Source: Bryobacterales bacterium
Lineage (GTDB): Bacteria; Acidobacteriota; Terriglobia; Bryobacterales; Bryobacteraceae
DNA: 64,000 bases
Assembly (NCBI GenBank): GCA_009697505.1
Contig: SHUD01000001.1
Location: 104,598 to 168,597 of the forward strand
Direction: 5' to 3'
Part shown: positions 8,916 through 19,133 of the stretch, piece after piece
Layout of the letters: each line of letters begins with the position of its first letter
Position numbering within the stretch: position 1 is the stretch's first letter
Translations under genes and position numbers: made by a program
Notes under the pieces: model-generated
What the model was told of the DNA's origin: nothing
Databases searched by the model: none
The model's input: only the letters and a program-made list of their open reading frames with translations

Positions 8916-11900
8916 TTAGGCTTTGAGCGCCACTTCCAGCGGCACTTCGGCATGCGGCGTGGCCTTGCGATCTTTGCTCTTCTTCTTGCCGGAGCCCTGG
9001 AAACGTTCCATATAGGTGTAAAAGACCGGGGTAATGTAGAGCGTCAGCAACTGCGAGACCACCAAGCCGCCGACTACGGCGAGTCCCATGGGGCGGCGCG
9101 CTTCGCCGCCGGCACCCAGGCCGAGGGCGATGGGCATGGTGCCGACCAGCGCCGACATGGTGGTCATCATGATCGGCCGGAAGCGGACCAGGCAGGCTTC
9201 GACGATGGCTTCGGCCGGCGGAGTGCCGTGCTCCCGCTGGGTTTCCAGAGCGAAGTCGATCATCATGATGGCGTTCTTTTTCACGATGCCGATGAGCATG
9301 ATGATGCCGACGAAGGAATAAATATTGAGTTCGTTGTGGAACAGATACAGCGTCGCCAAGGCCCCCAGTCCCGCCGAAGGCAAGCCGGAGAGAATCGTGA
9401 TGGGATGGATGAAGCTTTCGTACAGAATTCCCAGCACCAGGTAGATAACCAGCACGGCCAGCACCAGCAACACGCCCATGCCGCGCAAAGATGCCTGGAA
9501 CGCCGCGGCGGTTCCCTGGAACTTGGTGCTCACCGAATCCGGCAGCGTTTCGCGCGCCAGCTCCTGCACGCGGTCGACGGCCTCACCCAGAGAAACGCCG
9601 GGCGGCGTATTGAACGAGATCGTAATCGCCGGCAACTCACCAAAATGCTGGACCGTCAAGGGCCCGACGCCAGGGTTGAGAGACGCAACGGCGCTGAGCG
9701 GAACCAAGTTGCCTTTGGTGGAGCGCAGGTACAGCAGTCCCAGTCCGTTGGGGTCGCGTTGATATTCCGGCTTCACTTCGAGGATCACCCAGTAGGTATC
9801 CACCTGGGTGTAAATCGAGGAGACCTGTGGTTGTCCGTAAGCGTCATTGAGTGCGGTTTCGATTTGCTCTTCGGTAACGCCCAACGATGAGGCCCGGTTA
9901 CGGTCGATGTCCACGCTGAGGATGGGGCTGGCGATCTGCAAGTCACTGTTGACGTCGATAAAGCCGGGCGTCGCCCGCAGCCGCTTTTCGAAGTCCGCGG
10001 CGGCCGTGTAGAGGTCCTTCAGGTCTGTGGATTGCAGCGTGAACTGGTACAGAGCCCGCGACATCTGGCCGCCGATCCGAACCAGTGGAGGGTTCTGCAA
10101 GACCACGCGGGCTCCCGTGACCTGCGCGAGTTTGGGCCGAATTTCCTCGATCACCTGTTCCGGAGTCAGCTTGCGCTCGTCGCGCGGCTTGAGCTTGATA
10201 AAGAAACGGCCCTGATTGACGGCCATGCTGCCGCCGCCACCGCCACCCCCAATGAAGGAACCGAAAATCTCAACATTGGGATCCTTCGCCAGGATATCGG
10301 CCGCCCGCTGCTGCGTCTCTTTCATGGCGTCGAAGGAGATGTCCTGGCCCGCCTCCAGGTTTCCGAACAGCATGCCGGTATCGGTGGGCGGAATAAAACC
10401 TTTGGGCGTAATTCCCATGAGATAGATGGATGCGGCCAGGATGCCCAGGGCAACCAGCATGGTCAAAGGCCGGTGCCGCATCACGCCCCGCAAGGTCCAG
10501 CCGTAGAGCGAGGTCATGCCTTGCAGTACTTTTTCCGAAGCCCGGTACAAAATATTGTGGTCTTCCGAGGGAGGCTTCAGGAACCGGCTGCACAGCATGG
10601 GCGTCAGGCTGATGGAGACCAACCCGGAGATGAGAATGGACACCATGATAGTGACCGCGAATTCGTGGAACAGGCGGCCGATGAGGCCGCTCATGAACAT
10701 GACCGGGATGAACACCGCGGCGAGCGACAAGGTCATCGAGAGCACCGTGAAGGCGATTTCCCGGGAGCCTTCGAGCGCCGCTTCCATGCGCGACTTGCCC
10801 ATTTCCATGTGGCGGACAATATTTTCCAGGACCACGATGGCGTCGTCCACGACGAAGCCCACGGAAAGTGTCAGCGCCATCAGCGACAGATTGTCCAGCG
10901 AGTAATCGAGCAGGCTCATCACCGCGAACGTGCCGACCACGGAAATGGGCAGCGCGAGGCTGGGAATCAGCGTGGCGGACACATTGCGCAGGAACAGGAA
11001 GATCACCAAAACCACCAGGCCCATGGTGAGCATCAACGTCAATTTCACGTCGTTGACGGACTCGAGAATCGGCAAGGAGCGGTCCATCTCGACGTGGAAT
11101 TTCACGGAGGGCGGCACCATCTCGCGGAAGGTGGGCAGCAGAGCCTTGATGCGGTCAACCACCTCCACCGTATTTGTGCCCGGCTGGCGCTGGACAGCCA
11201 GTCCAATGGACCGCTCGCCGCCTTTTTCCGAATAGCTCCACATCGCAGCCTTGTCGTTCTGGACGCTGTCGATCACATTGCCCAGATCGCGCAAGCGGAC
11301 AGGGGAGCCATTGCGGTAGGCCACAATCATGTCGCGGAAGGCCTCCGCCGTCATCAACTGCCCGTTGGCGCGCACCGTGAAGGTCTGGTTGCGCCCCCAC
11401 AGGGTTCCGGTCGGCTGATTCACATTGTGTTTCTGGAGCGCCGAGTGAACTTCGTCAATGCCAATGCGGCGCGCGGCCAGTAGACTGGGATCCATTTGGA
11501 CATGAATGGCCCACTTCTGGCCTCCGACCACGAAAACCTGGGCCACGCCGTTGAGCATGGAGATCCGCTGCGCCATCAGGTTTTCGGCGTACTCATCCAC
11601 CTGGGAAAGCTGCAACGTGGGCGCCGACATGGTCAGGAACAGCACCGGCTGGTCGGCCGGGTTGACTTTCCGTACCGTGGGAGGAGCGGGCATCCCGGGC
11701 GGGAGCCTCCGCAGGGCGGTGGCGACGGCGCTTTGGATGTCGGCGGCAGCGCCATCAATGTTGCGCTCCAGCGAGAACTGGACGGTGATGTTGGTGGAGC
11801 CAGTACTGCTGGTCGAGGTCATGGAGTCGATGCCGGCGACGGTGGCGAACTCGCGCTCCAGCGGAGTGGCCACGGCCGAAGCCATGGTTTCGGGGTTGGC

Positions 11901-12059
11901 GCCCGGCAACGCAGCCTGCACCTGCACCGTCGGATAATCCACGTTGGGAAGGTCGCTGACGGGGAGCGCGCGGTAGCCCGCGATGCCAAACAAAACAATC
12001 GCAATCATGACCAAGGCGGTCATGACCGGACGCTTAATAAAAAGTTCGGTGATGTTCAT
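8916..12059 (-). CDS. RND efflux permease (MdtB/MdtC/AcrB-like)
   Basis: MNITELFIKRPVMTALVMIAIVLFGIAGYRALPVSDLPNVDYPTVQV...; full-length HAE1-type RND sequence. Confidence 0.92.
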   Translation of the reverse strand: MNITELFIKRPVMTALVMIAIVLFGIAGYRALPVSDLPNVDYPTVQVQAALPGANPETMASAVATPLEREFATVAGIDSMTSTSSTGSTNITVQFSLERNIDGAAADIQSAVATALRRLPPGMPAPPTVRKVNPADQPVLFLTMSAPTLQLSQVDEYAENLMAQRISMLNGVAQVFVVGGQKWAIHVQMDPSLLAARRIGIDEVHSALQKHNVNQPTGTLWGRNQTFTVRANGQLMTAEAFRDMIVAYRNGSPVRLRDLGNVIDSVQNDKAAMWSYSEKGGERSIGLAVQRQPGTNTVEVVDRIKALLPTFREMVPPSVKFHVEMDRSLPILESVNDVKLTLMLTMGLVVLVIFLFLRNVSATLIPSLALPISVVGTFAVMSLLDYSLDNLSLMALTLSVGFVVDDAIVVLENIVRHMEMGKSRMEAALEGSREIAFTVLSMTLSLAAVFIPVMFMSGLIGRLFHEFAVTIMVSILISGLVSISLTPMLCSRFLKPPSEDHNILYRASEKVLQGMTSLYGWTLRGVMRHRPLTMLVALGILAASIYLMGITPKGFIPPTDTGMLFGNLEAGQDISFDAMKETQQRAADILAKDPNVEIFGSFIGGGGGGGSMAVNQGRFFIKLKPRDERKLTPEQVIEEIRPKLAQVTGARVVLQNPPLVRIGGQMSRALYQFTLQSTDLKDLYTAAADFEKRLRATPGFIDVNSDLQIASPILSVDIDRNRASSLGVTEEQIETALNDAYGQPQVSSIYTQVDTYWVILEVKPEYQRDPNGLGLLYLRSTKGNLVPLSAVASLNPGVGPLTVQHFGELPAITISFNTPPGVSLGEAVDRVQELARETLPDSVSTKFQGTAAAFQASLRGMGVLLVLAVLVIYLVLGILYESFIHPITILSGLPSAGLGALATLYLFHNELNIYSFVGIIMLIGIVKKNAIMMIDFALETQREHGTPPAEAIVEACLVRFRPIMMTTMSALVGTMPIALGLGAGGEARRPMGLAVVGGLVVSQLLTLYITPVFYTYMERFQGSGKKKSKDRKATPHAEVPLEVALKA

Positions 12060-12146
12060 GCCGGCAAACGCAAAACTCGACCTAATACATTCTAGCCTGC
12101 GCGGCCGATTCAAAGTACACCCGAATGGGTATGATGGTGTGCTCAG

Positions 12147-13487
12147 GTGGAATCTCCGGCCAAAGTCAATATCGCCACGTTGGTGGACGCCAGCCGCCTG
12201 GGGGGATTCCAATGGACCATCTTCGGGCTGTGCGGCCTGTGCCTGATCATGGACGGCTTCGACGTGCAGGCCATGGGGTACGTGGCGCCGGCGGTAATTC
12301 GCGAATTCAACGTGCCCAGCGCCATGATGGGGCGCGTGTTGGGCGCCGCGCTGGTGGGAGTGCTCATCGGCTCGTACGGATTTTCCATGCTGGCGGACAA
12401 GATCGGCCGCCGGCCCGTGTTGATCTTCGCGTCCATCTATTTCTCGCTGGCCGCGTTGTGGACGGCGCGCGCCGAATCGGTCAACGAGTTACTGGCCATC
12501 CGGCTGCTGGCGGGAATCGGCATGGGCGGCATCATGCCCAACGCCATGGCGCTGGCGGGCGAGTACAGCCCCTCGCGCGTGCGCGTCACCGTGATGATGG
12601 TGGTGGCGAACTTTTTCACGGTGGGCGCGGCCATCGGAGGCTTCATCGCTTCCGCGCTGATTCCGCGTTTCGGCTGGCGCTCGGTGTTCGTGTTCGGCGG
12701 CATCGTGCCGCTGGCGATCGCGGTGGCGATGATTTTCCTGTTGCCGGAGTCGCTGCAATTCCTGGTGCAGAAAAACAAGGACCTGGACAAAGTGCGGCGT
12801 GGGTTAAGCCGCATCAACGCGCCATTGCCGGTGGGGGAAGTCCGCTATGTGATGGAGGAAGAGAATCGCGCGGGCATGCCGCTCCTGCATCTGTTCCGCG
12901 AGGGCCGCGCCGCGGGCACGCTGCTGCTATGGGTCCTCAACTTCATGAACCTGGCGAATCTGTACTTCCTGGGGAGCTGGCTGCCCACGGTGGTGCGCGA
13001 CCAGGGCTACACGACCGCGATTGCGGTGCTGGTGGGGACGGCGGTGCCGGTGGGCGGGTCGATCGGCGCGATCGCCAACGGCTGGCTGATTGACCGTCTG
13101 GGATTCCGTGGCGTGCTGACGGTTTTGTTCGGCGTCGCGACGGTGAGCGTGGCGATGATCGGGCAGCCTGCACTGCCTTTGGCGCTGCTCTTCACGGCGG
13201 CCTTCATCGCCGGCTGGTGCATTCCGGGGGCCCAGTCCGCGATCAATTCGCTCGCCGCCGTGTACTATCCGACGTATTTGCGATCCACGGGGATCGGATC
13301 GGGCTTGGGATTCGGCCGTATCGGCGCGATCGTGGGCCCGGTGGTGGCGGGGATCTTGTTGGGGCGAGGGCTTGCGCACCGCGAGCTGTTTCTGGTAGCC
13401 GCCGTCCCGGCGCTGATTTCCGCGGTGTGCGCGTTCACGTTGCGCTGGGTGATCCGGGAGCCGGGTAAGGAAGCGATCACGCGCTAG
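12147..13487 (+). CDS. MFS transporter, aromatic acid:H+ symporter (AAHS)-like
   Basis: GFQWTIFGLCGLCLIMDGFDVQAMGYVAPAVIREF; ADKIGRRPVLI; 446 aa. Confidence 0.85.
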   Translation: MESPAKVNIATLVDASRLGGFQWTIFGLCGLCLIMDGFDVQAMGYVAPAVIREFNVPSAMMGRVLGAALVGVLIGSYGFSMLADKIGRRPVLIFASIYFSLAALWTARAESVNELLAIRLLAGIGMGGIMPNAMALAGEYSPSRVRVTVMMVVANFFTVGAAIGGFIASALIPRFGWRSVFVFGGIVPLAIAVAMIFLLPESLQFLVQKNKDLDKVRRGLSRINAPLPVGEVRYVMEEENRAGMPLLHLFREGRAAGTLLLWVLNFMNLANLYFLGSWLPTVVRDQGYTTAIAVLVGTAVPVGGSIGAIANGWLIDRLGFRGVLTVLFGVATVSVAMIGQPALPLALLFTAAFIAGWCIPGAQSAINSLAAVYYPTYLRSTGIGSGLGFGRIGAIVGPVVAGILLGRGLAHRELFLVAAVPALISAVCAFTLRWVIREPGKEAITR

Positions 13488-14478
13488 CCAGCGGCGCTTC
13501 TTCGCGCCAGATGCCCAGGGTCTGCTGTAGAGCCCGGTCGGAGGCGCTGAACAGTACGGCATCGGTTTCGGAGGCGTGCGCCACGGGCATCCAGGATGGG
13601 GCGACGAATAAATCGTGCTGCTTCCAGGAAAACGTAGTCTCGCCGATGCGCGTGCGGCCCTGGCCCTCGACCACGCAAAATACTGTGGAGTCGGTGGAGC
13701 GGTGCGCCGCGCCCGCGAATCCCTGGGGTAGGAGCTGCAGGAATGTGGCAATCGCGGGCAGGGGCCAGGCGCCGGTCGCCGGATTTACGAAGGGCATCTT
13801 GAAGCCGTGGCAGGGGTGTGCCGCTCCGTTGCGCCGCATGCGGTCGAGCCGTGCCCGGCTGCTCGCAAATGGATACGAGAACGCGGGCGCGTCGCCAGCG
13901 GAGCCGTTGAGGGGTTGCGTGCCTTGCGGATGGTGTTCGGAGAATCCGGCGTCCAGCAGGTTAATGATGGGCAGATCCAACACGTCCAGCCAAATGACTG
14001 AGCCCGCGCCGGCGTTGCCGTGATCGTGATAGGTCCAGGAGGGCGTCACGATGAAATCGCCCGGCCGCATGGTGGTCTTTTCGCCGTCGACCGCCGTGAA
14101 CCCCGCGTCACTTTCGATCACGAAGCGCAGCGCGGAGGGCGCGTGACGATGCGTGGGCGCGGTCTCTCCTGGCAATACCAGTTGCAGTCCGGCGTACAGG
14201 CTCTGCGTGATTTGCGACAGTCCGGGCAGCCCGGGGTTTTCCAGAATCAGCACGCGGCGCTCGGCTTCCCGAGCGCTGATCAGGCCACCGGATTCCATAA
14301 GCAGTGGCCGCATGTCTTCGTATTTCCAGAGCGCCGGAACGCAACGCGGCTTGGGCTGCGGAGTGACCAGATCCGACAACACCTCCCATAGCGGGGCGGC
14401 GTTCTTCTCGCGCAGGCGGCGGTAGAATTCCTGGCGCACTGGCGAGGCGGCGGGCTTGCCGTCAAGCGCGGAACTCAT
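13477..14478 (-). CDS. Gentisate 1,2-dioxygenase-like bicupin
   Basis: 333 aa; two cupin regions (TAPTHRHAPSALRFVIES...; STDSTVFCVVEGQGRTRIG); FYRRLREKNAAPLWEVL N-terminus typical of gentisate dioxygenases. Confidence 0.8.
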   Translation of the reverse strand: MSSALDGKPAASPVRQEFYRRLREKNAAPLWEVLSDLVTPQPKPRCVPALWKYEDMRPLLMESGGLISAREAERRVLILENPGLPGLSQITQSLYAGLQLVLPGETAPTHRHAPSALRFVIESDAGFTAVDGEKTTMRPGDFIVTPSWTYHDHGNAGAGSVIWLDVLDLPIINLLDAGFSEHHPQGTQPLNGSAGDAPAFSYPFASSRARLDRMRRNGAAHPCHGFKMPFVNPATGAWPLPAIATFLQLLPQGFAGAAHRSTDSTVFCVVEGQGRTRIGETTFSWKQHDLFVAPSWMPVAHASETDAVLFSASDRALQQTLGIWREEAPLASA

Positions 14479-14491
14479 AAGGTTCCCGGCG

Positions 14492-15811
14492 TCACTTTTG
14501 CGCGCCGTTGGCGGTCCAGTAAGCGGGCAGGTTGGTCTTGGTGGCGCGGAGGATTTCCAGGATCGCGGTCTTGTCCTGCGCGGTAAGATGCGTCAGCGAA
14601 TGATCGGCAACATCTTTACGTGGATCCTTGCCAGTCAGGATGTCGTAGAGCAACCGGTAGGCGCGCTCGTGGACAACATCGGGCAAGGCGTCGAACGCCG
14701 CGCTGTAAATCATGTACGAAAGCGGATAGCGGAACAGCCGGGTCTTCAGGTCGAAGTCGCGCAGCGAACGGCCTTGTTTGTCGCGAGGGCCGCGCTGGGG
14801 AAACGTCTTGCTGAACGTCGAGACGCCCGCCACGGATTCCTTCAACTGGTCTTCGTCACCGAAGAGCATGTAGGCGACCAACTCTTCTATTTCGGTGTCG
14901 AGCTGCTTGCGCTCCGCTTCGAGCTTGCCGTCATGCGCGGCGACGCGGGCATCCCAGCCGATGCGGATCATCAGGTTGGTCATGCGCACCTGGTGCTCCA
15001 GCACCATCAGCGCCACGATGTCGCTGGTGGGCACTGGGTATGGCTTGGCATCGAACCGCTCGCCGAGATTGGTCACGTTCTGCGTGCCTTGCCGCAGGCC
15101 CGGGCCGGGATGGATCGGGTCGGTCAGGTTGGGGTTGTTGCCCAGGTGGACCTGTTCACTGCCGTGCGTGCCGGTGGCGTACCAGCCTCCCCAGCGTTGC
15201 GCGAACGGCGTGCGGTGATCGGTCATGAACGCGTTGCCATGCCCGTCGCTGCCCGGGGTGCTCGGATGGACGGAGCTGATCAGCATGCCCGGCACCGCCA
15301 GCGTCACCGGACCCTGGTGGCATTGCAGGCATTCGTCGCGGCGCGCGATGGTAGGCTTTTCGTCCTGGTCTACGTCCATGGTGTAGAACTTCACGCCCTG
15401 GCGCGGATCGAGAGAGGAGATCTCGAGCACGTCGCCTTCGCGAACGTAGCCGACGGAAACTTCATCGTTGAAGTAAATGGCCCGGGGGGCGCGTGGGCTG
15501 ATGTGATTGGCCTGAATGCTGGTCTTGGAAAACACCAGCACCTGGGAGTCAATCGGCACGTTCAATTCTTTCAGGAGCGCCGGGAGATAGCCCAAGCCGT
15601 TCGGCGCGAAGTCGAGCTTTACCTGCTTGTTTTCCAGCCGCTGTTCGAGCCGCGCCACGGCGTCGTTGGGCTCGCGGCTTGCATATTGAATGGCCGGATG
15701 ATCCAGGGGGATGAACAGCGTGTCTTCCAGCCGGTCGGCGAGTACCCAGGATGCGCCGATGACGACGGCTGCGGCTGTGGCAACGAGCGGAAGACTTGCG
15801 CGGGGAGTCAC
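14492..15811 (-). CDS. Secreted mono-heme hypothetical protein
   Basis: N-terminal hydrophobic segment; single CLQCH heme motif in a 439-aa protein. Confidence 0.6.
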   Translation of the reverse strand: MTPRASLPLVATAAAVVIGASWVLADRLEDTLFIPLDHPAIQYASREPNDAVARLEQRLENKQVKLDFAPNGLGYLPALLKELNVPIDSQVLVFSKTSIQANHISPRAPRAIYFNDEVSVGYVREGDVLEISSLDPRQGVKFYTMDVDQDEKPTIARRDECLQCHQGPVTLAVPGMLISSVHPSTPGSDGHGNAFMTDHRTPFAQRWGGWYATGTHGSEQVHLGNNPNLTDPIHPGPGLRQGTQNVTNLGERFDAKPYPVPTSDIVALMVLEHQVRMTNLMIRIGWDARVAAHDGKLEAERKQLDTEIEELVAYMLFGDEDQLKESVAGVSTFSKTFPQRGPRDKQGRSLRDFDLKTRLFRYPLSYMIYSAAFDALPDVVHERAYRLLYDILTGKDPRKDVADHSLTHLTAQDKTAILEILRATKTNLPAYWTANGAQK

Positions 15812-15873
15812 CTCCTTACTATAAACCGCCGCGGGCGTGATATATACTTGGCGAGGTCCGAAAGGAGTTCACC

Positions 15874-16839
15874 ATGAGGATTTTCGCCGCCATCGTCTGT
15901 GTTCTCATTGCTGTCACGGCGACAGCTCAGGCGCCCGCGCCCAAACACACGGTCACGCCGGAAGAGTACGAACGCTGGAAGAAGGACCTTTCCAACTGGG
16001 GCCGCTGGGGCAAGGACGATCAGATCGGCGCCCTCAATCTGATTACGCCGGCCAAGAGAAAACAAGCGGCGGGTCTGGTGAAGGAAGGCACGGCGGTGTC
16101 CATGGCCAGCGATGTCGATACCGTTCCGGCGGTCGATAATCCCAGCCCATATGAGGTCAAGATGCTGTCGATTGGAACGGACCGAATCGCGATCTCTTAT
16201 CACGGAATTACCCACACACACTTGGATTCCCTGGCCCACATCAACGATCAGGGCGTGTTCTACAACGGCTACAAGCCAGATCCCAACGCCGTGTTGAAAG
16301 ACGGCCACGCGAAGAACTCCATCCACAACCTCAAGAACGGGATCTTCACGCGCGGCGTCCTTATCGATATCCCGCGGCTCAAAGGAGTTCCGTATCTGGA
16401 ACCGGGCACGCCCATCTACGTGGAGGACCTGGAGGCCTGGGAAAAAAAGGCGGGGATCAAGGTAGCGGCCGGCGACGCGCTGTTCGTGCGCACGGGCGTA
16501 TGGGCGCGCCGCAAGGCAGTGGGACCGTGGCTGCGCGGCCGGGCCGAAGGGGGCCGGTCGGCGGGGCTCGATCCCTCGGTCATTCCCTGGCTGAAGAAGC
16601 GGGACATCGCGATCCTCGGCAGCGACCATCCGCAATACGTATCTCCGTCGCCTCTCCGCGGAGCGGTGCATGACTTTGCGTTGCTGTACCTGGGCGTGCA
16701 CCTTTTCGATAACTGCGATCTGGAGGCTCTGGCGGATGCGGCGGCGGCCCGCAACCGTTGGGAGTTTCTGCTGACCGCGGCTCCGCTCCCCATTCGCGGC
16801 GGCACGGGTTCGCCGGCCAATCCCATCGCGACGTTTTGA
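15874..16839 (+). CDS. Cyclase-family protein (kynurenine formamidase-like), secreted
   Basis: SYHGITHTHLDSLAHI (HxGTHxDxxxH-like metal motif); signal peptide. Confidence 0.8.
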   Translation: MRIFAAIVCVLIAVTATAQAPAPKHTVTPEEYERWKKDLSNWGRWGKDDQIGALNLITPAKRKQAAGLVKEGTAVSMASDVDTVPAVDNPSPYEVKMLSIGTDRIAISYHGITHTHLDSLAHINDQGVFYNGYKPDPNAVLKDGHAKNSIHNLKNGIFTRGVLIDIPRLKGVPYLEPGTPIYVEDLEAWEKKAGIKVAAGDALFVRTGVWARRKAVGPWLRGRAEGGRSAGLDPSVIPWLKKRDIAILGSDHPQYVSPSPLRGAVHDFALLYLGVHLFDNCDLEALADAAAARNRWEFLLTAAPLPIRGGTGSPANPIATF

Positions 16840-16860
16840 GGCACAACGTGAGGCACAACG
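16837..16860. repeat. Perfect 12-bp tandem duplication TGAGGCACAACG x2 overlapping a stop codon
   Basis: Direct read: ...acgtttTGAGGCACAACGTGAGGCACAACGtgaattt. Confidence 0.95.
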
Positions 16861-16890
16861 TGAATTTCGACCCAGAAAGGGCTAACGAAA

Positions 16891-17662
16891 ATGACAGCAA
16901 TCAAAATTGCAGCCGGTAGCCTGGCGGCGGGCATCTGCGCGACGCTCATTTTCGCCCAGGACGGCGCACCGGCAGGGCGTGGCCGGGGCGGTCCAGCGCA
17001 ATATTGGTGGGTGAACAAGACCGCCGGCGGCCGCCCGGCGCGGATCCATCGTGAACGTCATGAAGGGCACCATCTTTTCCTACGACGTCACCGGCAGCCA
17101 GAATGCGCTTTGGGTCGAGGTCAACCCCACCAACTATAAGACGGTCTACCCCGCCGGCGGCCCCCCGCCCGCGCCGAGCAAAGACGGCAAAGTGGTGAAA
17201 GTATCGTTCAACCATGCCCCCGCTGCTTACACCAAGCCGAACCAGCTCGAATGGAACACCTTCGATGACGGCATCGCCAAATGCGCGAAGCCCGGTCCGG
17301 TCGTGCTGGACGATCACATCTTCGCCGCTCCGCTGCTCGGCTATGTCAATCCCGCCGACAACCAATGCGGCACGGGCCGGGGCAATATCGGCGGCGGACC
17401 CAACCAGCCCGATGCCCCCGCCTTCAACCCCCGTTCCACCTTCGGGCATGTGCACCCGGGTCCGGCGGAATGGTGGATTGTGCAGGTGGGCGCCATCAGC
17501 GGCAAGTTCGAAAACGCGGGCGAATACCACGCCGTGGAAGGGGATGTACTTTATGCCGCGCCCATGACCTGGCACCAGATGGCCGCCGAAGCCCCATCGG
17601 GCCCGTCGGTCCGCCTGGCAATGGGTGGCTATGCGCTCATCAATATGAACATTACCGAATGA
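16891..17662 (+). pseudogene. Cupin-like secreted protein with apparent frameshift
   Basis: N-terminal signal peptide and start MTAIKIAAGSLAAGICATLIFAQ...WWVNKTAGG in one frame; remainder (GSIVNVMKGTIFSYDV...FGHVHPGPAEWWIVQVG) in another frame from about 17040. Confidence 0.65.
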
Positions 17663-17743
17663 ACAATACCGAAAGCGCCGGCAACGCCGGAGCGCGGCAA
17701 TAGGGAAGACGCAGTGGCGGCGGCGCGTCCAAGCGCCCCGCGG

Positions 17744-19054
17744 CTACTTCTTTGGTTTCCCGGCCGCTTTCTTCAGCGGGATATTCTCATCGGTCCAATT
17801 CAGGATCACATCGGCGACATCGAGATGATTGGTCCCCAGCATCATCATGTGCGTCGTACCTTTGAACACGGGATTTTTGACCTCGTCCAGCTTGATGTAT
17901 TCGGCCTTGGCGGACCCGTGGCCCTCGGCGCGCCGCGCGTTGATCTGGTCGACCGTGGTCTGGCACACTTCGCTGGTGGCGGTATAGTTGCCCTTCAGCG
18001 CCAGATACGGGATGGTGTCGAAATCCCCGGCCTTTAATCCGCTGTTGGGAAGCGAGCACGATCCTTCGATCGTCACCAATCCTTTGAGCAGGCCGAGATG
18101 GCCGCGCTCCTTCAGAATCCGCACCATATGGTGGCCCATGGCGCCCGATTGTGAGTGCGTCGCGACCACCGCGCCCCCGAGTTTTTCCACCAGCAGCGCC
18201 AGATCCAGCGGCGTCCAGGTGTTGGCCGGAGCGATTTCCTTAGGTTCGCAGGCGTTGCAGATCGATCCCGGCAGAGTAACTTCCGAGTTCGGAACCAGTT
18301 GTTTGTAGTATTCGAGCGCCAGGTAATCGTTCGGTCCCGCCGGGGCCTGGCCGATCGCTCCGCTGCGCGCGGCAACGCTGGAATCTCCGGCTGCGAGGGG
18401 ATACGCCGGAATGTAGTCGTTTCCGTGCACGGCGCCATCGGTCTGCGGATCGGCCGCATCGCTGTGCCGGATCAGCTTGCCCGTCAGAATGTTCGAGCCC
18501 GGCGGGTCCAGGTGGCCGAACCATCTCGTCCATGCTCCGTTATCGGTGATTCTTGGGAACCCCGGCAGTAAGGCCATTCCGCCTTTGACATCGCCGTTGC
18601 GGATCATCGCGGCTCCCTCCTGAATTACGGACTCGTCGAAGCCGGAGCGGCCGCGTCCGGCCTGATCGACCAGATACGTCGAGATGCCCTTGCGCACGAA
18701 ATACGGATACCAGCCTTCCCGGCCGTCCGGCGTCGATTCGAGACAGGCTGCCGTGTGTTAAGATCCGTGCACCATGATCACGGGAGGCATGCCGCGCTTC
18801 TTGGTCTGCGGAATCTGGAATTGCACATACATCTGCCCGATGATAATCTGATTGGGCGTCAGTTCGGGATCGTTGAGCGTGGGCTCGGGGGCGTAGGCGG
18901 TGACCTTCGGCACGCCACCTATGTAGAAGCTGCCCTGATCTTCGATCACCAGCGGCTTGGTCAGGAACTTCTTCATCTTGGGAGCCTCCTCGGCGGCGGC
19001 CAGTCCAGCCAGCGCGAGGAACGAAATCGCGAATCGAATCCAGATATTGTTCAT
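17744..19054 (-). pseudogene. Alpha/beta hydrolase split by in-frame TAA
   Basis: ORFs 18758..19054 and 17744..18697 are in the same frame. Read-through sequence is PVIMVHGS*HTAACLESTPDGREGWYPYFVRKGISTYLVDQAGRGRS, with later nucleophile motif THSQSG. Confidence 0.8.
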
Positions 19055-19133
19055 GAGTTACTCCAGCGTGAGTGTACTCCTTCCCGTCGCGAAAAGCGCC
19101 CGGGTGAGGGTGCGACGAGGCCGGTGCGGGGCC

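Noticed and set aside
10032-11483. 483-aa plus-strand ORF opposite the RND permease
   Set aside because: Shadow ORF in GC-rich DNA; His/Gln/Arg-rich low-complexity composition, while the minus strand encodes a clear RND protein.
14456-15877. 473-aa plus-strand ORF
   Set aside because: Antisense to the 14492..15811 mono-heme protein with signal peptide; no recognisable motif in the plus-strand translation.
18758-18760. Recoded stop (selenocysteine/pyrrolysine) in the hydrolase
   Set aside because: The codon is TAA; Sec uses TGA and Pyl uses TAG. A nonsense mutation or error is simpler.
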